Source: Paenibacillus rhizophilus | Lineage (GTDB): Bacteria; Bacillota; Bacilli; Paenibacillales; Paenibacillaceae | DNA: 64,000 nucleotides | Direction: 5' to 3' | Assembly: GCF_003854965.1 (NCBI RefSeq) | Contig: NZ_RQPI01000014.1 | Location: 1-64,000, forward strand | In this document: positions 15,105 through 23,065 of the stretch, piece by piece | Numbering within the stretch: the stretch's first letter is position 1 | Layout: each line of letters begins with the position of its first letter | Notes under the pieces: model-generated | The model's database searches: none | The model's input: the letters and a program-made list of their open reading frames with translations, nothing else | Told to the model about the DNA's origin: nothing | Made by a program: the position numbers and the translations under genes

Positions 15105-16013
15105 ATGTCAACAGGCACGAGAGTCCAAAGTTCCGAGGCCAGCCGGTCGCAGCAATGGGAGCAGGCCATGTCTGAGCTGTACAGAAGCTATCTGGATTAC
15201 GGAAAAGAGGCGCTGAAGGATTTTGACGACGAGGCTGTTCATCAGGCGCGGGTGAGCAGCCGTAAGCTGATCACGCTGCTGTCCATTCTCGATCCCGCGG
15301 ATGCCTCTGGCCTCAGCGCGTTATTTAAGCGCTCCCAGAAGCGTCTGGGCAAGGTAAGGGATGCCGACGTGCTCATCCTGTCCTTCAAGAAGCGGCGGAA
15401 GGAAGCGAGGCGCGAAGGCGACAAGAAGACCGCCAAGCTGCTGGGAGCGGTCATTCTGCATCAAAAAGAGAAGCGCAAACGACAGCGCGGGAAATTGGCC
15501 GACGAGCTGCCCGGGCTGCTGGAAGGCGATCCAGGCGGCAAATGGAATGAATTTGTAAAAGAACGCCTTCCCGCCCTCGTTTCCGATCGAGATGTCAATG
15601 TCGCGATGCGCGAGCTTGAAGTCGCTTTCGAGCAGCAGAATAAACGGTGCAAGGAGCTGCTGGGGCAAGAGAACCCGGCTTCCCGGGAGGCTCTGGACGA
15701 ATTGCACCAGCTAAGGCTGCTGGCCAAGCGCATCCGTTATACCGCAAACGCGGCAGCCTTCGCACTGGATCAGAAGTTTCACGCGAATGAAGCGATATAT
15801 AAAGACATCCAGTCGGAACTCGGCGAAATCACCGACAAACGCATGTGGCTGGAGAAGCTGGAGAATATCGGCCGCAAGGAGCTGGGCGCCAGCCGCAATA
15901 CGTGGAATTCCTTCATCGATAAGCTTCAAGCCGAGCTGACGGACGCGCTTCGCCGGAACACCGTCGTCGACGTGCCGGATGCCCAAAGTCAAGCCGCCGC
16001 CGTACAGGAATGA
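15105..16013 (+). CDS. CHAD domain protein (polyphosphate-binding)
   Basis: A 302-residue, very basic helical protein. The CHAD signature appears as VHQARVSSRKLITLLSIL near residue 45, with VRDADVLILSFKKRR, and again as ELHQLRLLAKRIRYTANAAAF near residue 205, giving the conserved histidines and lysine/arginine clusters of both helical repeats. CHAD proteins bind inorganic polyphosphate; that is known for the family and inferred here. No membrane segment is seen. It stands alone on the plus strand. Confidence 0.9.
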   Translation: MSTGTRVQSSEASRSQQWEQAMSELYRSYLDYGKEALKDFDDEAVHQARVSSRKLITLLSILDPADASGLSALFKRSQKRLGKVRDADVLILSFKKRRKEARREGDKKTAKLLGAVILHQKEKRKRQRGKLADELPGLLEGDPGGKWNEFVKERLPALVSDRDVNVAMRELEVAFEQQNKRCKELLGQENPASREALDELHQLRLLAKRIRYTANAAAFALDQKFHANEAIYKDIQSELGEITDKRMWLEKLENIGRKELGASRNTWNSFIDKLQAELTDALRRNTVVDVPDAQSQAAAVQE

Positions 16014-16595
16014 GCAGGAATGAGCACCGGTATTGACCATAAACCTGACCATAAACCGCCCATACCCATAAGCAGAAACGGAAAAAGCTCAGGCTCTTGC
16101 GGCTACAGCCGGACGGACGAAGCGGAATTGTACCCTCTTATTTTTTAATAAGGAGGCCTGGAATAAGCATAGGGTGGAAAAACTCCTGTTTAATCCGGCC
16201 AATCAGCCGAGAATGCTGAAAAACCCGTCAATAAGCGGGAGGTTTTCCTGCTTATTGTCTGAAATGGCCGTTTTCGGGCAAATGTAAGGGAGGTTTTCCC
16301 TTTCACTTCAAGTTCCGGCCTTGGGCAAGCGTAATCGTTCGTTCAAGCTCTCACAGGTTCCGGGTACCGTAAAGGCCAATCTTGGTCAATGACAGGATAA
16401 AAAGCTTAGGCCGCCGCTTTAATTCCGAGGTGGGGCGTAACCTTCACCATCTCCATGCCAAAGCGGCCTTACACCGTTCGAATACCGGTGTAAGGCCGCT
16501 TGTTTACATAGATGTCTGTTTCACAGGGATGACTTCAAAGTCGGGACACCCCTTGTTATTAGAGCCGTCTTTCCTTGTGTTATCCCAAAATCGAG
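16014..16595. other. Non-coding stretch with several stem-loops
   Basis: No gene is seen. Stem-loops include CAATAAGC/GCTTATTG at 16229-16236/16250-16257 and a 16-base perfect stem at 16461-16476/16486-16501. The second lies near the stop of the leftward thioredoxin-like gene. A tRNA, T-box or known riboswitch was looked for and not found. Confidence 0.5.
16461..16501. terminator. 16-base perfect stem-loop after the thioredoxin-like gene
   Basis: AAGCGGCCTTACACCG at 16461-16476 pairs perfectly with 16486-16501 around a 9-base loop. Neither side is followed by a clean T-run, so it may be a terminator, an RNA end-protecting hairpin or a protein site. It lies 95 bases past the stop at 16596. 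Confidence 0.5.
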
Positions 16596-16928
16596 TTACA
16601 CGAGATGCCGGCTCAGAACACCCGTATAGACGGATTTCGGGCTTAGCCCGACCAGCTTCTCCACCGGCTCTCCGCCCTTGTACACAATTACGGTCGGCAT
16701 GCTCATGACGCCGGCTTCCTCGGCAAGCTCGGGCAGCTCATCGCAGTCTATCTTTACAACGGTTACCGCGTCTCCGTAATCCCGGTCCAGGTCCTCCAGT
16801 ATGGGCAGCAGATTTCTGCAGGGCGGGCACCAGGCTGCGCCGTAGTCTGCAAGCACAATGCCGCCGCCCTCCACCGCTTCCCGCAGAACCTCGGGTGTTT
16901 CCGCATGTTTAATCGCCATTCGAATCAT
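16596..16928 (-). CDS. Thioredoxin family protein
   Basis: A 110-residue thioredoxin-fold protein with active site WCPPC at residues 33-37, in place of the usual WCGPC. The cis-proline loop is present as MSMPTVIVYKGG near residue 77. It should be a cytoplasmic dithiol reductant. Its ATG overlaps the stop of the MerR gene by four bases, so the two are translationally coupled. The MerR partner suggests expression induced by a stress, possibly thiol or metal stress; the inducer is not readable. Confidence 0.9.
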   Translation of the reverse strand: MIRMAIKHAETPEVLREAVEGGGIVLADYGAAWCPPCRNLLPILEDLDRDYGDAVTVVKIDCDELPELAEEAGVMSMPTVIVYKGGEPVEKLVGLSPKSVYTGVLSRHLV

Positions 16929-17317
16929 TCCTCTCCTGATTTAGCTTGGAATTCCGCACCGGACCCTTCCCGCTCCCGGCGGATGGAAGCCATTCTTTCC
17001 TCCAAATTAAGCTTGATCTGCGTCAACTGGTGCAGTTGACGTTCAATCTCCTCCAGCTTGGATTCATACAGCGGCATCACCTCCGCGCAGAATGCCTCCT
17101 TGTTCTTCAGCACGCAGTGCAAAAAGCCCGCGATTTGCTCTGTCGTAAGTCCCAGATTCAAATACAGCTGGATCGTCTCCACCGTCTCCGCGGCAAGCGG
17201 AGAGTATTCGCGGTAACCGTTGGCCAGACGGACCGGCGAAATCAAACCTTGTGACTCGTAGTATCGAAGCGACCGGACGCTGACGCCCGTCAATTTGGCA
17301 AGCTCGCCTATTTTCAT
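16925..17317 (-). CDS. MerR-family transcriptional regulator
   Basis: A 130-residue MerR protein. The winged HTH MKIGELAKLTGVSVRSLRYYESQGLISPVRLANGYREYSP is complete, followed by LNLGLTTEQIAGFL and the coiled coil EIERQLHQLTQIKLNLEERMASIRRER. Two cysteines (HCVLKNKEAFCAE) lie before the coil and could form a sensing pair; this is inference. The gene lies directly behind a promoter with the 20-base spacer typical of MerR activation and overlaps the thioredoxin gene, so it probably activates its own two-gene operon. Confidence 0.9.
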   Translation of the reverse strand: MKIGELAKLTGVSVRSLRYYESQGLISPVRLANGYREYSPLAAETVETIQLYLNLGLTTEQIAGFLHCVLKNKEAFCAEVMPLYESKLEEIERQLHQLTQIKLNLEERMASIRREREGSGAEFQAKSGEE

Positions 17318-17354
17318 TGCCTCTCACTCCGGATTAATGAGATTGTTTGCGTTC

Positions 17355-17386
17355 ATTATAGACCCTGACACTGGTGTTAAGGTCAA
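17355..17386 (-). promoter_or_regulatory. MerR-type promoter with 20-base spacer and central dyad
   Basis: On the minus strand, -35 TTGACC (17386-17381) and -10 TATAAT (17360-17355) are 20 bases apart instead of 17. The spacer is a dyad: GACCTTAACAC and GACCCTGACAC arms match at 9 of 11 positions. This overlong, palindromic spacer is the hallmark of promoters that MerR proteins twist into an active shape. It drives the MerR-thioredoxin operon. Confidence 0.8.
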
Positions 17387-17451
17387 CCCCTTTTTTTCAA
17401 AAAGAGAATCCCTGGCCGCCGCCTGTGACATTCCCAGCCAAACGACGGATA

Positions 17452-17499
17452 TTGTCAATTTGACAAAATCACCCTCCTCCCATATACTTGTTATAACAA
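17452..17499 (+). promoter_or_regulatory. Consensus sigma-A promoter of the MFS gene with two overlapping dyads
   Basis: TTGACA at 17460-17465 and TATACT at 17483-17488 are separated by exactly 17 bases. The dyad TTGTCA-ATT-TGACAA (17453-17466) covers the -35. A perfect 12-base palindrome TTGTTATAACAA (17488-17499) covers the -10 edge and start site. Such placement suggests repression of an otherwise strong promoter; the repressor is not identified. Confidence 0.7.
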
Positions 17500-17518
17500 C
17501 TATCACAGAAAGAAGAGA

Positions 17519-18760
17519 TTGGATTTGGAAAAAGACCGTCTGTGGAACCGTCATTTTTTGACCATATGCCTTAGCAGCTTTTTTATCTTTATGACCTTTT
17601 ATATTTTGACGGTGACGATGCCCGCGTTCGTACTGGAAAATTTGCATGGGAATAAGCAAAATATCGGGCTGGTGACCACCGTGTTCGTCATCGCCTCCGT
17701 GATATTCCGGCCGCTGGCGGGCCGATGGCTCGACGAGTTCAACCGCAAGGCGCTTGTGGTCGGCTCGCTCCTGCTGTTTACCGTCTGCTCCGTGCTGTAC
17801 CTGTTCATTCACAGCTATGCCGCCCTGCTGCTGCTGCGGTTTATCCACGGCATTTCCTTCGGGATCGGGGCAACCGCCACCTCGGCCATCGTGCTTGATG
17901 TCATTCCGGAACGCCGCAAGGGCGAAGGCATCGGCTACTTCAGCCTGTTCATGAGCCTTGCGATGGTCATGGGCCCGTTCATCGGCCTCACCATCACCGC
18001 CCATTCGGGCTTCGGCCCGCTGTTCGTGACGATCAGCGCGTTTGCGCTGCTGGCCTGCCTCTGCGGCATTCTGACGCCCGTTCCTCCCCATACGCCCCGG
18101 CCGAATACGCTTGGCAATTGGAACATCAAGCGGTATATCGAGCCCAAATCCGTTCCGGTGTCCCTGTCCGGATTTATTCTCGCTTTTTCGTACGCATCGT
18201 TGACGACGTTTATCTCCGTCTATGCCAATTCGATCGGACTGGGTACTGTCGCCAGCTACTTTTTTATCGTATTCGCAGCTTTGGTGCTGATCTCCCGGCC
18301 CTTTACCGGCCGCCTGTTCGATCGCAGAGGTCCCCATGTTCTCGTCTATCCGGGTATTCTCCTGTTCACCGCGGGGATGATCTGGCTCAGCCGGATCTCT
18401 TCCGCTCCGGAATTTCTGGCCACGGCGGGGCTAATCGGACTCGGCTACGGGGCCATTCTACCCAGCTTTCAGACGCTGGCGATCCAGTCGGCTCCCGTTG
18501 ACCGGCGCGCGCTTGCCACCGGGACCTATTTCGTGCTGTTCGATCTCGGCTTCGGCCTCGGTTCTTATATTTTGGGCATCATCGCGGCCCATACGGATTA
18601 CCGGATGATGTATCTCTGGGCCGGAACGATTTCCGTTTTGGCGCTGATTCTCTATTACTTCCTTCATCACCGGTCGCGGAAAAGAGAGCTGAAAACGGCC
18701 GGACCGGAGGAATCGCTGCCAAGCGTCCGTACGGCATACAGTGCAGACCAACAGGCGTAA
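17519..18760 (+). CDS. MFS transporter
   Basis: A 413-residue major facilitator with twelve hydrophobic segments. The loop 2-3 signature appears as IFRPLAGRWLDEFNRKALVVGSLLLF near residue 60 and its half-repeat as RPFTGRLFDRRGPHVLVYPG near residue 260. IGYFSLFMSLAMVMGPFIG near residue 140 resembles motif C of drug/H+ antiporters, so export of a small molecule is likely. Translation appears to start at TTG 17519, or at TTG 17525 with a better-spaced AGAAGAG. It is divergent from the MerR operon, behind a strong promoter. Confidence 0.85.
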   Translation: MDLEKDRLWNRHFLTICLSSFFIFMTFYILTVTMPAFVLENLHGNKQNIGLVTTVFVIASVIFRPLAGRWLDEFNRKALVVGSLLLFTVCSVLYLFIHSYAALLLLRFIHGISFGIGATATSAIVLDVIPERRKGEGIGYFSLFMSLAMVMGPFIGLTITAHSGFGPLFVTISAFALLACLCGILTPVPPHTPRPNTLGNWNIKRYIEPKSVPVSLSGFILAFSYASLTTFISVYANSIGLGTVASYFFIVFAALVLISRPFTGRLFDRRGPHVLVYPGILLFTAGMIWLSRISSAPEFLATAGLIGLGYGAILPSFQTLAIQSAPVDRRALATGTYFVLFDLGFGLGSYILGIIAAHTDYRMMYLWAGTISVLALILYYFLHHRSRKRELKTAGPEESLPSVRTAYSADQQA

Positions 18761-18789
18761 CCGACCCTAGCGGCGGGAGCGCTGAACCC

Positions 18790-18858
18790 AAAAAGCCGCG
18801 GAAATACAGAGGCAGCTGCTCCATACCGGAACAGTTCCGCTGTAATCCGCGGCTTTTT
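18790..18858. terminator. Bidirectional terminator between MFS and small membrane protein genes
   Basis: AAAAAGCCGCGGA at 18790-18802 pairs perfectly with TCCGCGGCTTTTT at 18846-18858, with A- and T-runs in the arms. The 43-base loop holds a smaller helix. It serves the rightward MFS gene and the leftward gene at 18868. Confidence 0.8.
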
Positions 18859-18867
18859 ATCCATCGA

Positions 18868-19050
18868 TCATTTCTTGGTCTTGCCGCTCTTCATAAATTT
18901 CCACATGGCGAGCAGGCAGCCGACCAGGCCGAGTCCGAGCAAAAGCTGCTGCAGCGCACCCAGCATTCTGGATTCGTAGGCGTTAATTTGGCTGCTGATG
19001 ATAATCAGGATAATCGAGACGGCAACCATAACGCCGGTTCTGTTCTTCAC
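18868..19050 (-). CDS. Small membrane protein of unknown function
   Basis: A 60-residue protein with two hydrophobic helices (GVMVAVSIILIIISSQINAY and LLLGLGLVGCLLAMWKFM) and a basic C-terminal tail. It begins with GTG at 19050, and AAGGAGG seven bases upstream supports translation. It follows the DUF202 gene on the same strand by about 65 bases. I do not recognise a family. Confidence 0.7.
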   Translation of the reverse strand: MKNRTGVMVAVSIILIIISSQINAYESRMLGALQQLLLGLGLVGCLLAMWKFMKSGKTKK

Positions 19051-19115
19051 CGTGTTCCTCCTTAAATGGACCTCTGACGCAAAAGGTCATAATCTTCTAT
19101 TATGCCGCAACGATT

Positions 19116-19484
19116 CTAAGAGGACAACAGCATCAACACGACCAGCACGATCAGAAGCATTTCGATGATGGTCAGCGAGACGAACACCAACCGGATGAGC
19201 GAAGAAGACGAACGGAATTGTTCGTTGTTGATTCCTTCTCTTTTTCGCATATAATCGCCGGTAGCCGCCGCTACCACGCCTCCGCCGAGCAGCACCGCGG
19301 AAATGCCCGCGACCGCCGCGACAATGTGGCCGATTCCGCTGTAACGGGAATCCCGGAACACGATGCCGGCCGCCAGAAAGCCGAGACCCGCCAGCGCGAC
19401 CGCCGTGCGAATCCAGGCCAGATAGGTCCGTTCGTTCGCCAGATGCTGCTGCGTATATTTCGATTCACTAACCTGCTCTTTCAT
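19116..19484 (-). CDS. DUF202 (YidH-like) membrane protein
   Basis: A 122-residue protein with the DUF202 signature LANERTYLAWIRTAVALAGLGFLAAGIVF, then two further membrane helices and the loop YMRKREGINNEQFRSSS. The family's function is not established. The ATG at 19484 is chosen because GGGAGG lies close upstream; a longer reading has no site. It is probably the first gene of a two-gene unit with the small membrane protein. Confidence 0.88.
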   Translation of the reverse strand: MKEQVSESKYTQQHLANERTYLAWIRTAVALAGLGFLAAGIVFRDSRYSGIGHIVAAVAGISAVLLGGGVVAAATGDYMRKREGINNEQFRSSSSLIRLVFVSLTIIEMLLIVLVVLMLLSS

Positions 19485-19538
19485 GTCTCCCTCCCAGAAG
19501 ATCATTCAAGGATCATTTCATCCCCTTAATTATTAAAA

Positions 19539-19572
19539 CCCTTAATCCATCAGGAGATTGATGAATCAAGGG
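19539..19572 (-). terminator. Terminator after the MarR-family gene
   Basis: CCCTTAATCCATCA (19539-19552) pairs with TGATGAATCAAGGG (19559-19572) at 12 of 14 positions. On the minus strand it is followed by TTTTAATAAT. It lies 40 bases beyond the stop at 19612. Confidence 0.65.
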
Positions 19573-19611
19573 CTTATCTTTACCTTGGCAGCGGTCTTTC
19601 CGCGCCGCATT

Positions 19612-20058
19612 TCATGAATCCACTGAATGGCCCTTCGCTTCAATAAGCTGCTGCAGCAGGCTTGTAAGTTCCCGCTCCGGCAGGGCGTCCAGAAGGACGG
19701 ACTGAAAAGTAGCATACGCCTTATCCACCTTTTCCTGGCCGATCGGAGTTAAGGAGGTATAGACGCTTCTGCGGTCTTCCTCGCAAATATGTCTTTTCAT
19801 CGCTCCGCAGCCCTTGGCCTCGAACCGGCTGACCAGACGCGACATGGCGCTCTGGCTCAGACCCACCATGGATTCGAGCTGCTGCAGCCGCAGCTTCTTC
19901 CCGGGGGCATCGGACAGGAACAGCAGCATATAGAATTCCTTCAGGGACATCCGGTGCCTTTCTTGCAGCGCTTGTTCGAGCTTGCCCGCCATATTGCTCT
20001 GAATATGGGTCAGCGCCAGCCAACCGGCCACAAGTCCGTTACATTCCGCAATTTCCAT
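19612..20058 (-). CDS. MarR-family transcriptional regulator
   Basis: A 148-residue MarR protein with the winged helix-turn-helix LRLQQLESMVGLSQSAMSRLVSRFEAKG followed by the wing HICEEDRRSVYTSLTPIGQEKVDKA. Relatives repress stress or drug-efflux genes and respond to phenolics or oxidants; the ligand here is unknown. It lies 77 bases downstream of the fluoride antiporter gene on the same strand, but no shared transcript can be shown. Confidence 0.9.
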   Translation of the reverse strand: MEIAECNGLVAGWLALTHIQSNMAGKLEQALQERHRMSLKEFYMLLFLSDAPGKKLRLQQLESMVGLSQSAMSRLVSRFEAKGCGAMKRHICEEDRRSVYTSLTPIGQEKVDKAYATFQSVLLDALPERELTSLLQQLIEAKGHSVDS

Positions 20059-20135
20059 ATCGTAATTCCCTTTCGTCTAAGGCTTTCTTTATTATATCAT
20101 CCGCGCATTGTTTTCACACGGCCGATGTTGCGGCT

Positions 20136-21479
20136 TTATCGCTTCTCGGCCGCGGAAACGGACTCGTCTTTCTTCTTTACAATACTTTTCACCGCCGACA
20201 GGGTTGTGCCCTGGGGAATCGGCAGGAGATAGCTTTTGGATACTCCGATTTGCTGGGAAGTATAAATGCCTGTATGCCCCGAGAACAGATAGCTGACCAG
20301 ACAAGCCATGAACATGTAAACGGCAGCGTCCGCTCCAAATAATTCAATCCCCATCAAAAAGCAGGCAATCGGCGTGTTGGTCGCTCCGCAAAAGACGGAG
20401 ATAAACCCCAGGCCCGCCAAAAAAGGAGCGTACAGATGCAGAATACCGGACAGCGCGTTCCCCAGAGTGGCCCCGATCGCGAACAGTGGGGTGACCTCGC
20501 CTCCCTGGAATCCGGCTCCCAAAGTAAGGGAAGTAAAGACAAGCTTGCCCAAGAAAGCAAACGGAGACACGATCTCCGTAAAAGAGCTCTGAATCAGCGG
20601 GATACCCAGCCCCAAATAATCGCGCGTTCCGAGCAGATAGACCAGACCGATAATAACGACGCCCCCCACTGCGCTCTTGAGCACAGGGTTCTTGAACAGC
20701 TTGGCGTACCCTTTTTTCAGCGCATGGGTCAGTTCACTGAACAATATACTGGTCAGCCCGAACAGAATCGCAGCGAATACGACCTTAAGAACGACGATCC
20801 ACGTCAACTCGGGCACTGCGCCGATATGATAATGAATGTGGGAAACGCCCCAGAACGAGGTGGTGACCAGATTGCCCGTAAAAGCGGCCACAAAAGCCGG
20901 AATCAGCGCTTCATGCCGAATCAGTCCGATGGCCAGAACCTCCAGGCCGAATACCGTACCGGCCAAAGGCGTGCCGAAAATCGAGCCAAACCCGCCGCTT
21001 ATGCCGCAGATCAGCAGGATTTTGCGGTCGATGGGCCGGGCTCGGATGATTTTCCCGAACCATTCGGCCAAGCTTCCGCCCATTTGAACGGCTGTTCCTT
21101 CCCGGCCTGCGGACCCTCCGAACAAATGAGTGACAAGCGTTCCGAACAAGACGAGCGGCGCCATTCTAAGTGGAATCGTCTCATTGCCGCTGCTGATTTG
21201 TTCAAGAATCAGGTTGTTTCCCTTCCCGCTGTTCTTGCCAATCTTCATATAAAGAAAGCTGACCAGCGCCCCGCCGAGCGGAAGAAGAAACAGCAGCCAC
21301 GGGTTGGCTATTCTCACATCGGTTACATAGTCCAGACTCTTCAGAAAAAATGCGGAGGCCGTGCCGGATAGTATGCCTACACCGCTCCCGAGAACGATCC
21401 ATTTGAGCAGCGTGCCTACAAGCGCAGCAAACACGCGTTGTTCAGCCCACTGGGCCCACTTCTGTCTTACTGCATTCAT
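20136..21479 (-). CDS. CLC-type fluoride/proton antiporter (CLC-F)
   Basis: A 447-residue CLC-fold transporter with about ten hydrophobic segments. GREGT at residues 125-129 carries the gating glutamate. The position of the chloride-binding GSGIP motif is GNN (residues 87-89), so the usual serine is missing, as expected of the fluoride-selective CLC branch. GFQGGEVTPLFAIGATLGN is the second pore motif. A fluoride riboswitch lies directly upstream, so its role is fluoride export. The start is placed at ATG 21479, after GAAGGGAAAG. An in-frame ATG at 21512 lies inside the terminator T-run and has no ribosome site. Confidence 0.9.
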   Translation of the reverse strand: MNAVRQKWAQWAEQRVFAALVGTLLKWIVLGSGVGILSGTASAFFLKSLDYVTDVRIANPWLLFLLPLGGALVSFLYMKIGKNSGKGNNLILEQISSGNETIPLRMAPLVLFGTLVTHLFGGSAGREGTAVQMGGSLAEWFGKIIRARPIDRKILLICGISGGFGSIFGTPLAGTVFGLEVLAIGLIRHEALIPAFVAAFTGNLVTTSFWGVSHIHYHIGAVPELTWIVVLKVVFAAILFGLTSILFSELTHALKKGYAKLFKNPVLKSAVGGVVIIGLVYLLGTRDYLGLGIPLIQSSFTEIVSPFAFLGKLVFTSLTLGAGFQGGEVTPLFAIGATLGNALSGILHLYAPFLAGLGFISVFCGATNTPIACFLMGIELFGADAAVYMFMACLVSYLFSGHTGIYTSQQIGVSKSYLLPIPQGTTLSAVKSIVKKKDESVSAAEKR

Positions 21480-21512
21480 CTTCTTCTTTCCCTTCGTTAT
21501 ATAAATATTCAT

Positions 21513-21560
21513 AAAAAAACAGACTCCTACCAGGGAAGTAAAGATCCTCTGGTAGGAGTC
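21513..21560 (-). terminator. Riboswitch-controlled intrinsic terminator before the fluoride antiporter gene
   Basis: On the minus strand GACTCCTACCAG (21560-21549) pairs perfectly with CTGGTAGGAGTC (21533-21522), followed by TG and seven Ts. Its 5' arm overlaps the 3' end of the fluoride aptamer, so ligand binding and terminator folding exclude each other. Confidence 0.9.
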
Positions 21561-21596
21561 ATCAGCCTCGCGGCGGTTACGGCGAACTCCATCGCC
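21550..21596 (-). ncRNA. Fluoride riboswitch aptamer (crcB motif)
   Basis: On the minus strand the sequence opens with GGCGATGGAGTTCGCC, continues with GTAACCGCC, a short GCGAGGC hairpin and CTGATGACTCCTAC. These are the conserved blocks of the crcB-motif RNA in the right order and spacing. The downstream terminator and the CLC-F gene complete the expected arrangement. At low fluoride, transcription should stop at the hairpin; bound fluoride should allow read-through. Confidence 0.93.
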
Positions 21597-21728
21597 TATA
21601 ATAGATAGGTCGATTCTAATTCATTTCGGGATGATCGTCAATGCGATAACTCAATCGTCAAACAAAACCATTTCGTGTTTTCTTAGTCTAACTATACATA
21701 ACAAATCAATCCACAAGGTGATGAACTC

Positions 21729-22955
21729 ATGACGATACGAAAAAACGCGCTCCTTTCCGCACTGGCCCTGTCCCTGCTATTCTCAGCCTCCGCCCGGGCG
21801 GAGGAAGCGGCCAAGCCGCCCGCCCGGCAGGATGAAACGACATCCCGGACGGACGGAACCGTTCAGGCCGCCGGGACCGTTCAGACGGCTCCGGGTGCTC
21901 AGACCACTCAGTCGTCCCAGACGGTTCCCGCGCCGATATCCATCTATCTGGACGGCTCGCAGCTTCAGCCCGAGGCGGAGCCGGTTAATCTGAACGGAAC
22001 ACTGCTCGTTCCGATGCGCAGCCTGTTTGAGGGGCAGGGGGCCAAGCTGTCCTGGAACAATACGGACAAGACGGTCAAGGCAACGAAGGACAGCACTACT
22101 CTGACCTACCGCATAGGCGATCTTACAGCCATGGTGAACGACCGGACAGTGCAGCTTAATGCTCCCGGACAAATATCCGGGGGATATACCATGGTTCCGC
22201 TGCGCTTCGTCAGCGAAGCCCTGGGCAGCACCGTTACCTGGGACCAGGCGGCCCACTCCGTCCAAATCTCTACGATGACCTTCGAGACGTCCATCCGGTG
22301 GGGCGTCAATCTGCGCAGCTCGCCCGACTCGGAAAGCGGGTTGCCGGATGCGTCAGGCCCTTCGCTGACAAAGGTTGGCCGTTCGCCGGTTGTTGGCGGC
22401 AGTTCAGCGGATGCCAGCGGCGGCTCAAACATTCTGGAACTGCTGCCAACGGGGGCGAAAATTCACGTCGTCCGCGAAGTGGACGCCTTCTGGCTGGAGG
22501 TACGGACCCAGGATAACCAAACGGGATACATATCGGCGAAACCGAAGTACACCGACTATACCAGCCCGTCCCTTACGGGCAAGCAGGCGGACGAGCTGAT
22601 CGCCTACGGCGAGACATTTCTTGGCACTCCATATGTATTCGGAGCATCGCCGGATCAGACAAGCAGCTTCGACTGCTCTTCCTTTGTAAAGCGCATCTTT
22701 CAGGACACGCTCGCGGTTGATCTTCCCCGCGTGTCTTACGACCAGGCCAATGCAGGCACGGAGGTCGGGATGGACGAGCTGCGCAAAGGCGACCTGCTGT
22801 TCTTCAGCGCGCGCGATTTGAACATCGGGCATGTCGCCATCTATGCGGGGGACAACCAGCTGCTGCATACCTATTCGGAGAAATACGGCGTCCGTACCGA
22901 AGCCTTCAGCGACTACTGGAAGAAACGGCTCGTGACGGCGCGGCGGGTGTTTTAG
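21729..22955 (+). CDS. Secreted NlpC/P60 peptidoglycan hydrolase with copper-amine-oxidase N-domain
   Basis: A 408-residue secreted protein. A signal peptide (RKN, hydrophobic run, ARAEEA) is followed by a Thr/Gln-rich linker, a stalk domain (LLVPMRSLFEGQGAKLSWNN and TMVPLRFVSEALGSTVTWD), an SH3-like segment (WGVNLRSSPDS...GAKIHVVREVDAFWLEV) with an inserted Gly/Ser-rich stretch, and a C-terminal NlpC/P60 domain. Catalytic Cys316 is in FDCSSF and His368 in GHVAIY, with a later His in LLHTYS. It should cleave gamma-D-Glu-diamino-acid bonds in wall peptides. AAGGTGATG precedes the ATG. It is divergent from the fluoride antiporter gene. Confidence 0.9.
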   Translation: MTIRKNALLSALALSLLFSASARAEEAAKPPARQDETTSRTDGTVQAAGTVQTAPGAQTTQSSQTVPAPISIYLDGSQLQPEAEPVNLNGTLLVPMRSLFEGQGAKLSWNNTDKTVKATKDSTTLTYRIGDLTAMVNDRTVQLNAPGQISGGYTMVPLRFVSEALGSTVTWDQAAHSVQISTMTFETSIRWGVNLRSSPDSESGLPDASGPSLTKVGRSPVVGGSSADASGGSNILELLPTGAKIHVVREVDAFWLEVRTQDNQTGYISAKPKYTDYTSPSLTGKQADELIAYGETFLGTPYVFGASPDQTSSFDCSSFVKRIFQDTLAVDLPRVSYDQANAGTEVGMDELRKGDLLFFSARDLNIGHVAIYAGDNQLLHTYSEKYGVRTEAFSDYWKKRLVTARRVF

Positions 22956-23025
22956 GACAAGCTTTGGCAGCTACTCGAAACGATTATAGAGCCAATTTTT
23001 TGCATCAGCAAAGTGAAAGAAATAC

Positions 23026-23065
23026 AAACGGAACTCTTCCTCCCTGAGGTGGCTGAGTTTCGTTT
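23026..23065 (+). terminator. Terminator after the NlpC/P60 gene
   Basis: AAACGGAACTC (23026-23036) pairs with GAGTTTCGTTT (23055-23065) at 10 of 11 positions and is followed by TATTC. It abuts the stop of the convergent lipoprotein gene and probably serves the rightward gene. Confidence 0.6.

Noticed and set aside
16471..16492. TTCGAATAC between pairing arms, resembling a tRNA T-arm.
   Set aside because: The stem extends to 16 perfect pairs with no acceptor, D or anticodon arms around it. It is a plain hairpin.
17324..18337. A 337-codon open frame on the minus strand.
   Set aside because: It runs antisense to the MFS gene and across the MerR promoter. Its translation is rich in Asp, Gln, Arg and Gly without domain pattern, typical of a shadow.
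20436..21371. A 311-codon open frame on the plus strand.
   Set aside because: Antisense to the fluoride antiporter gene; no ribosome site and no recognisable motif.
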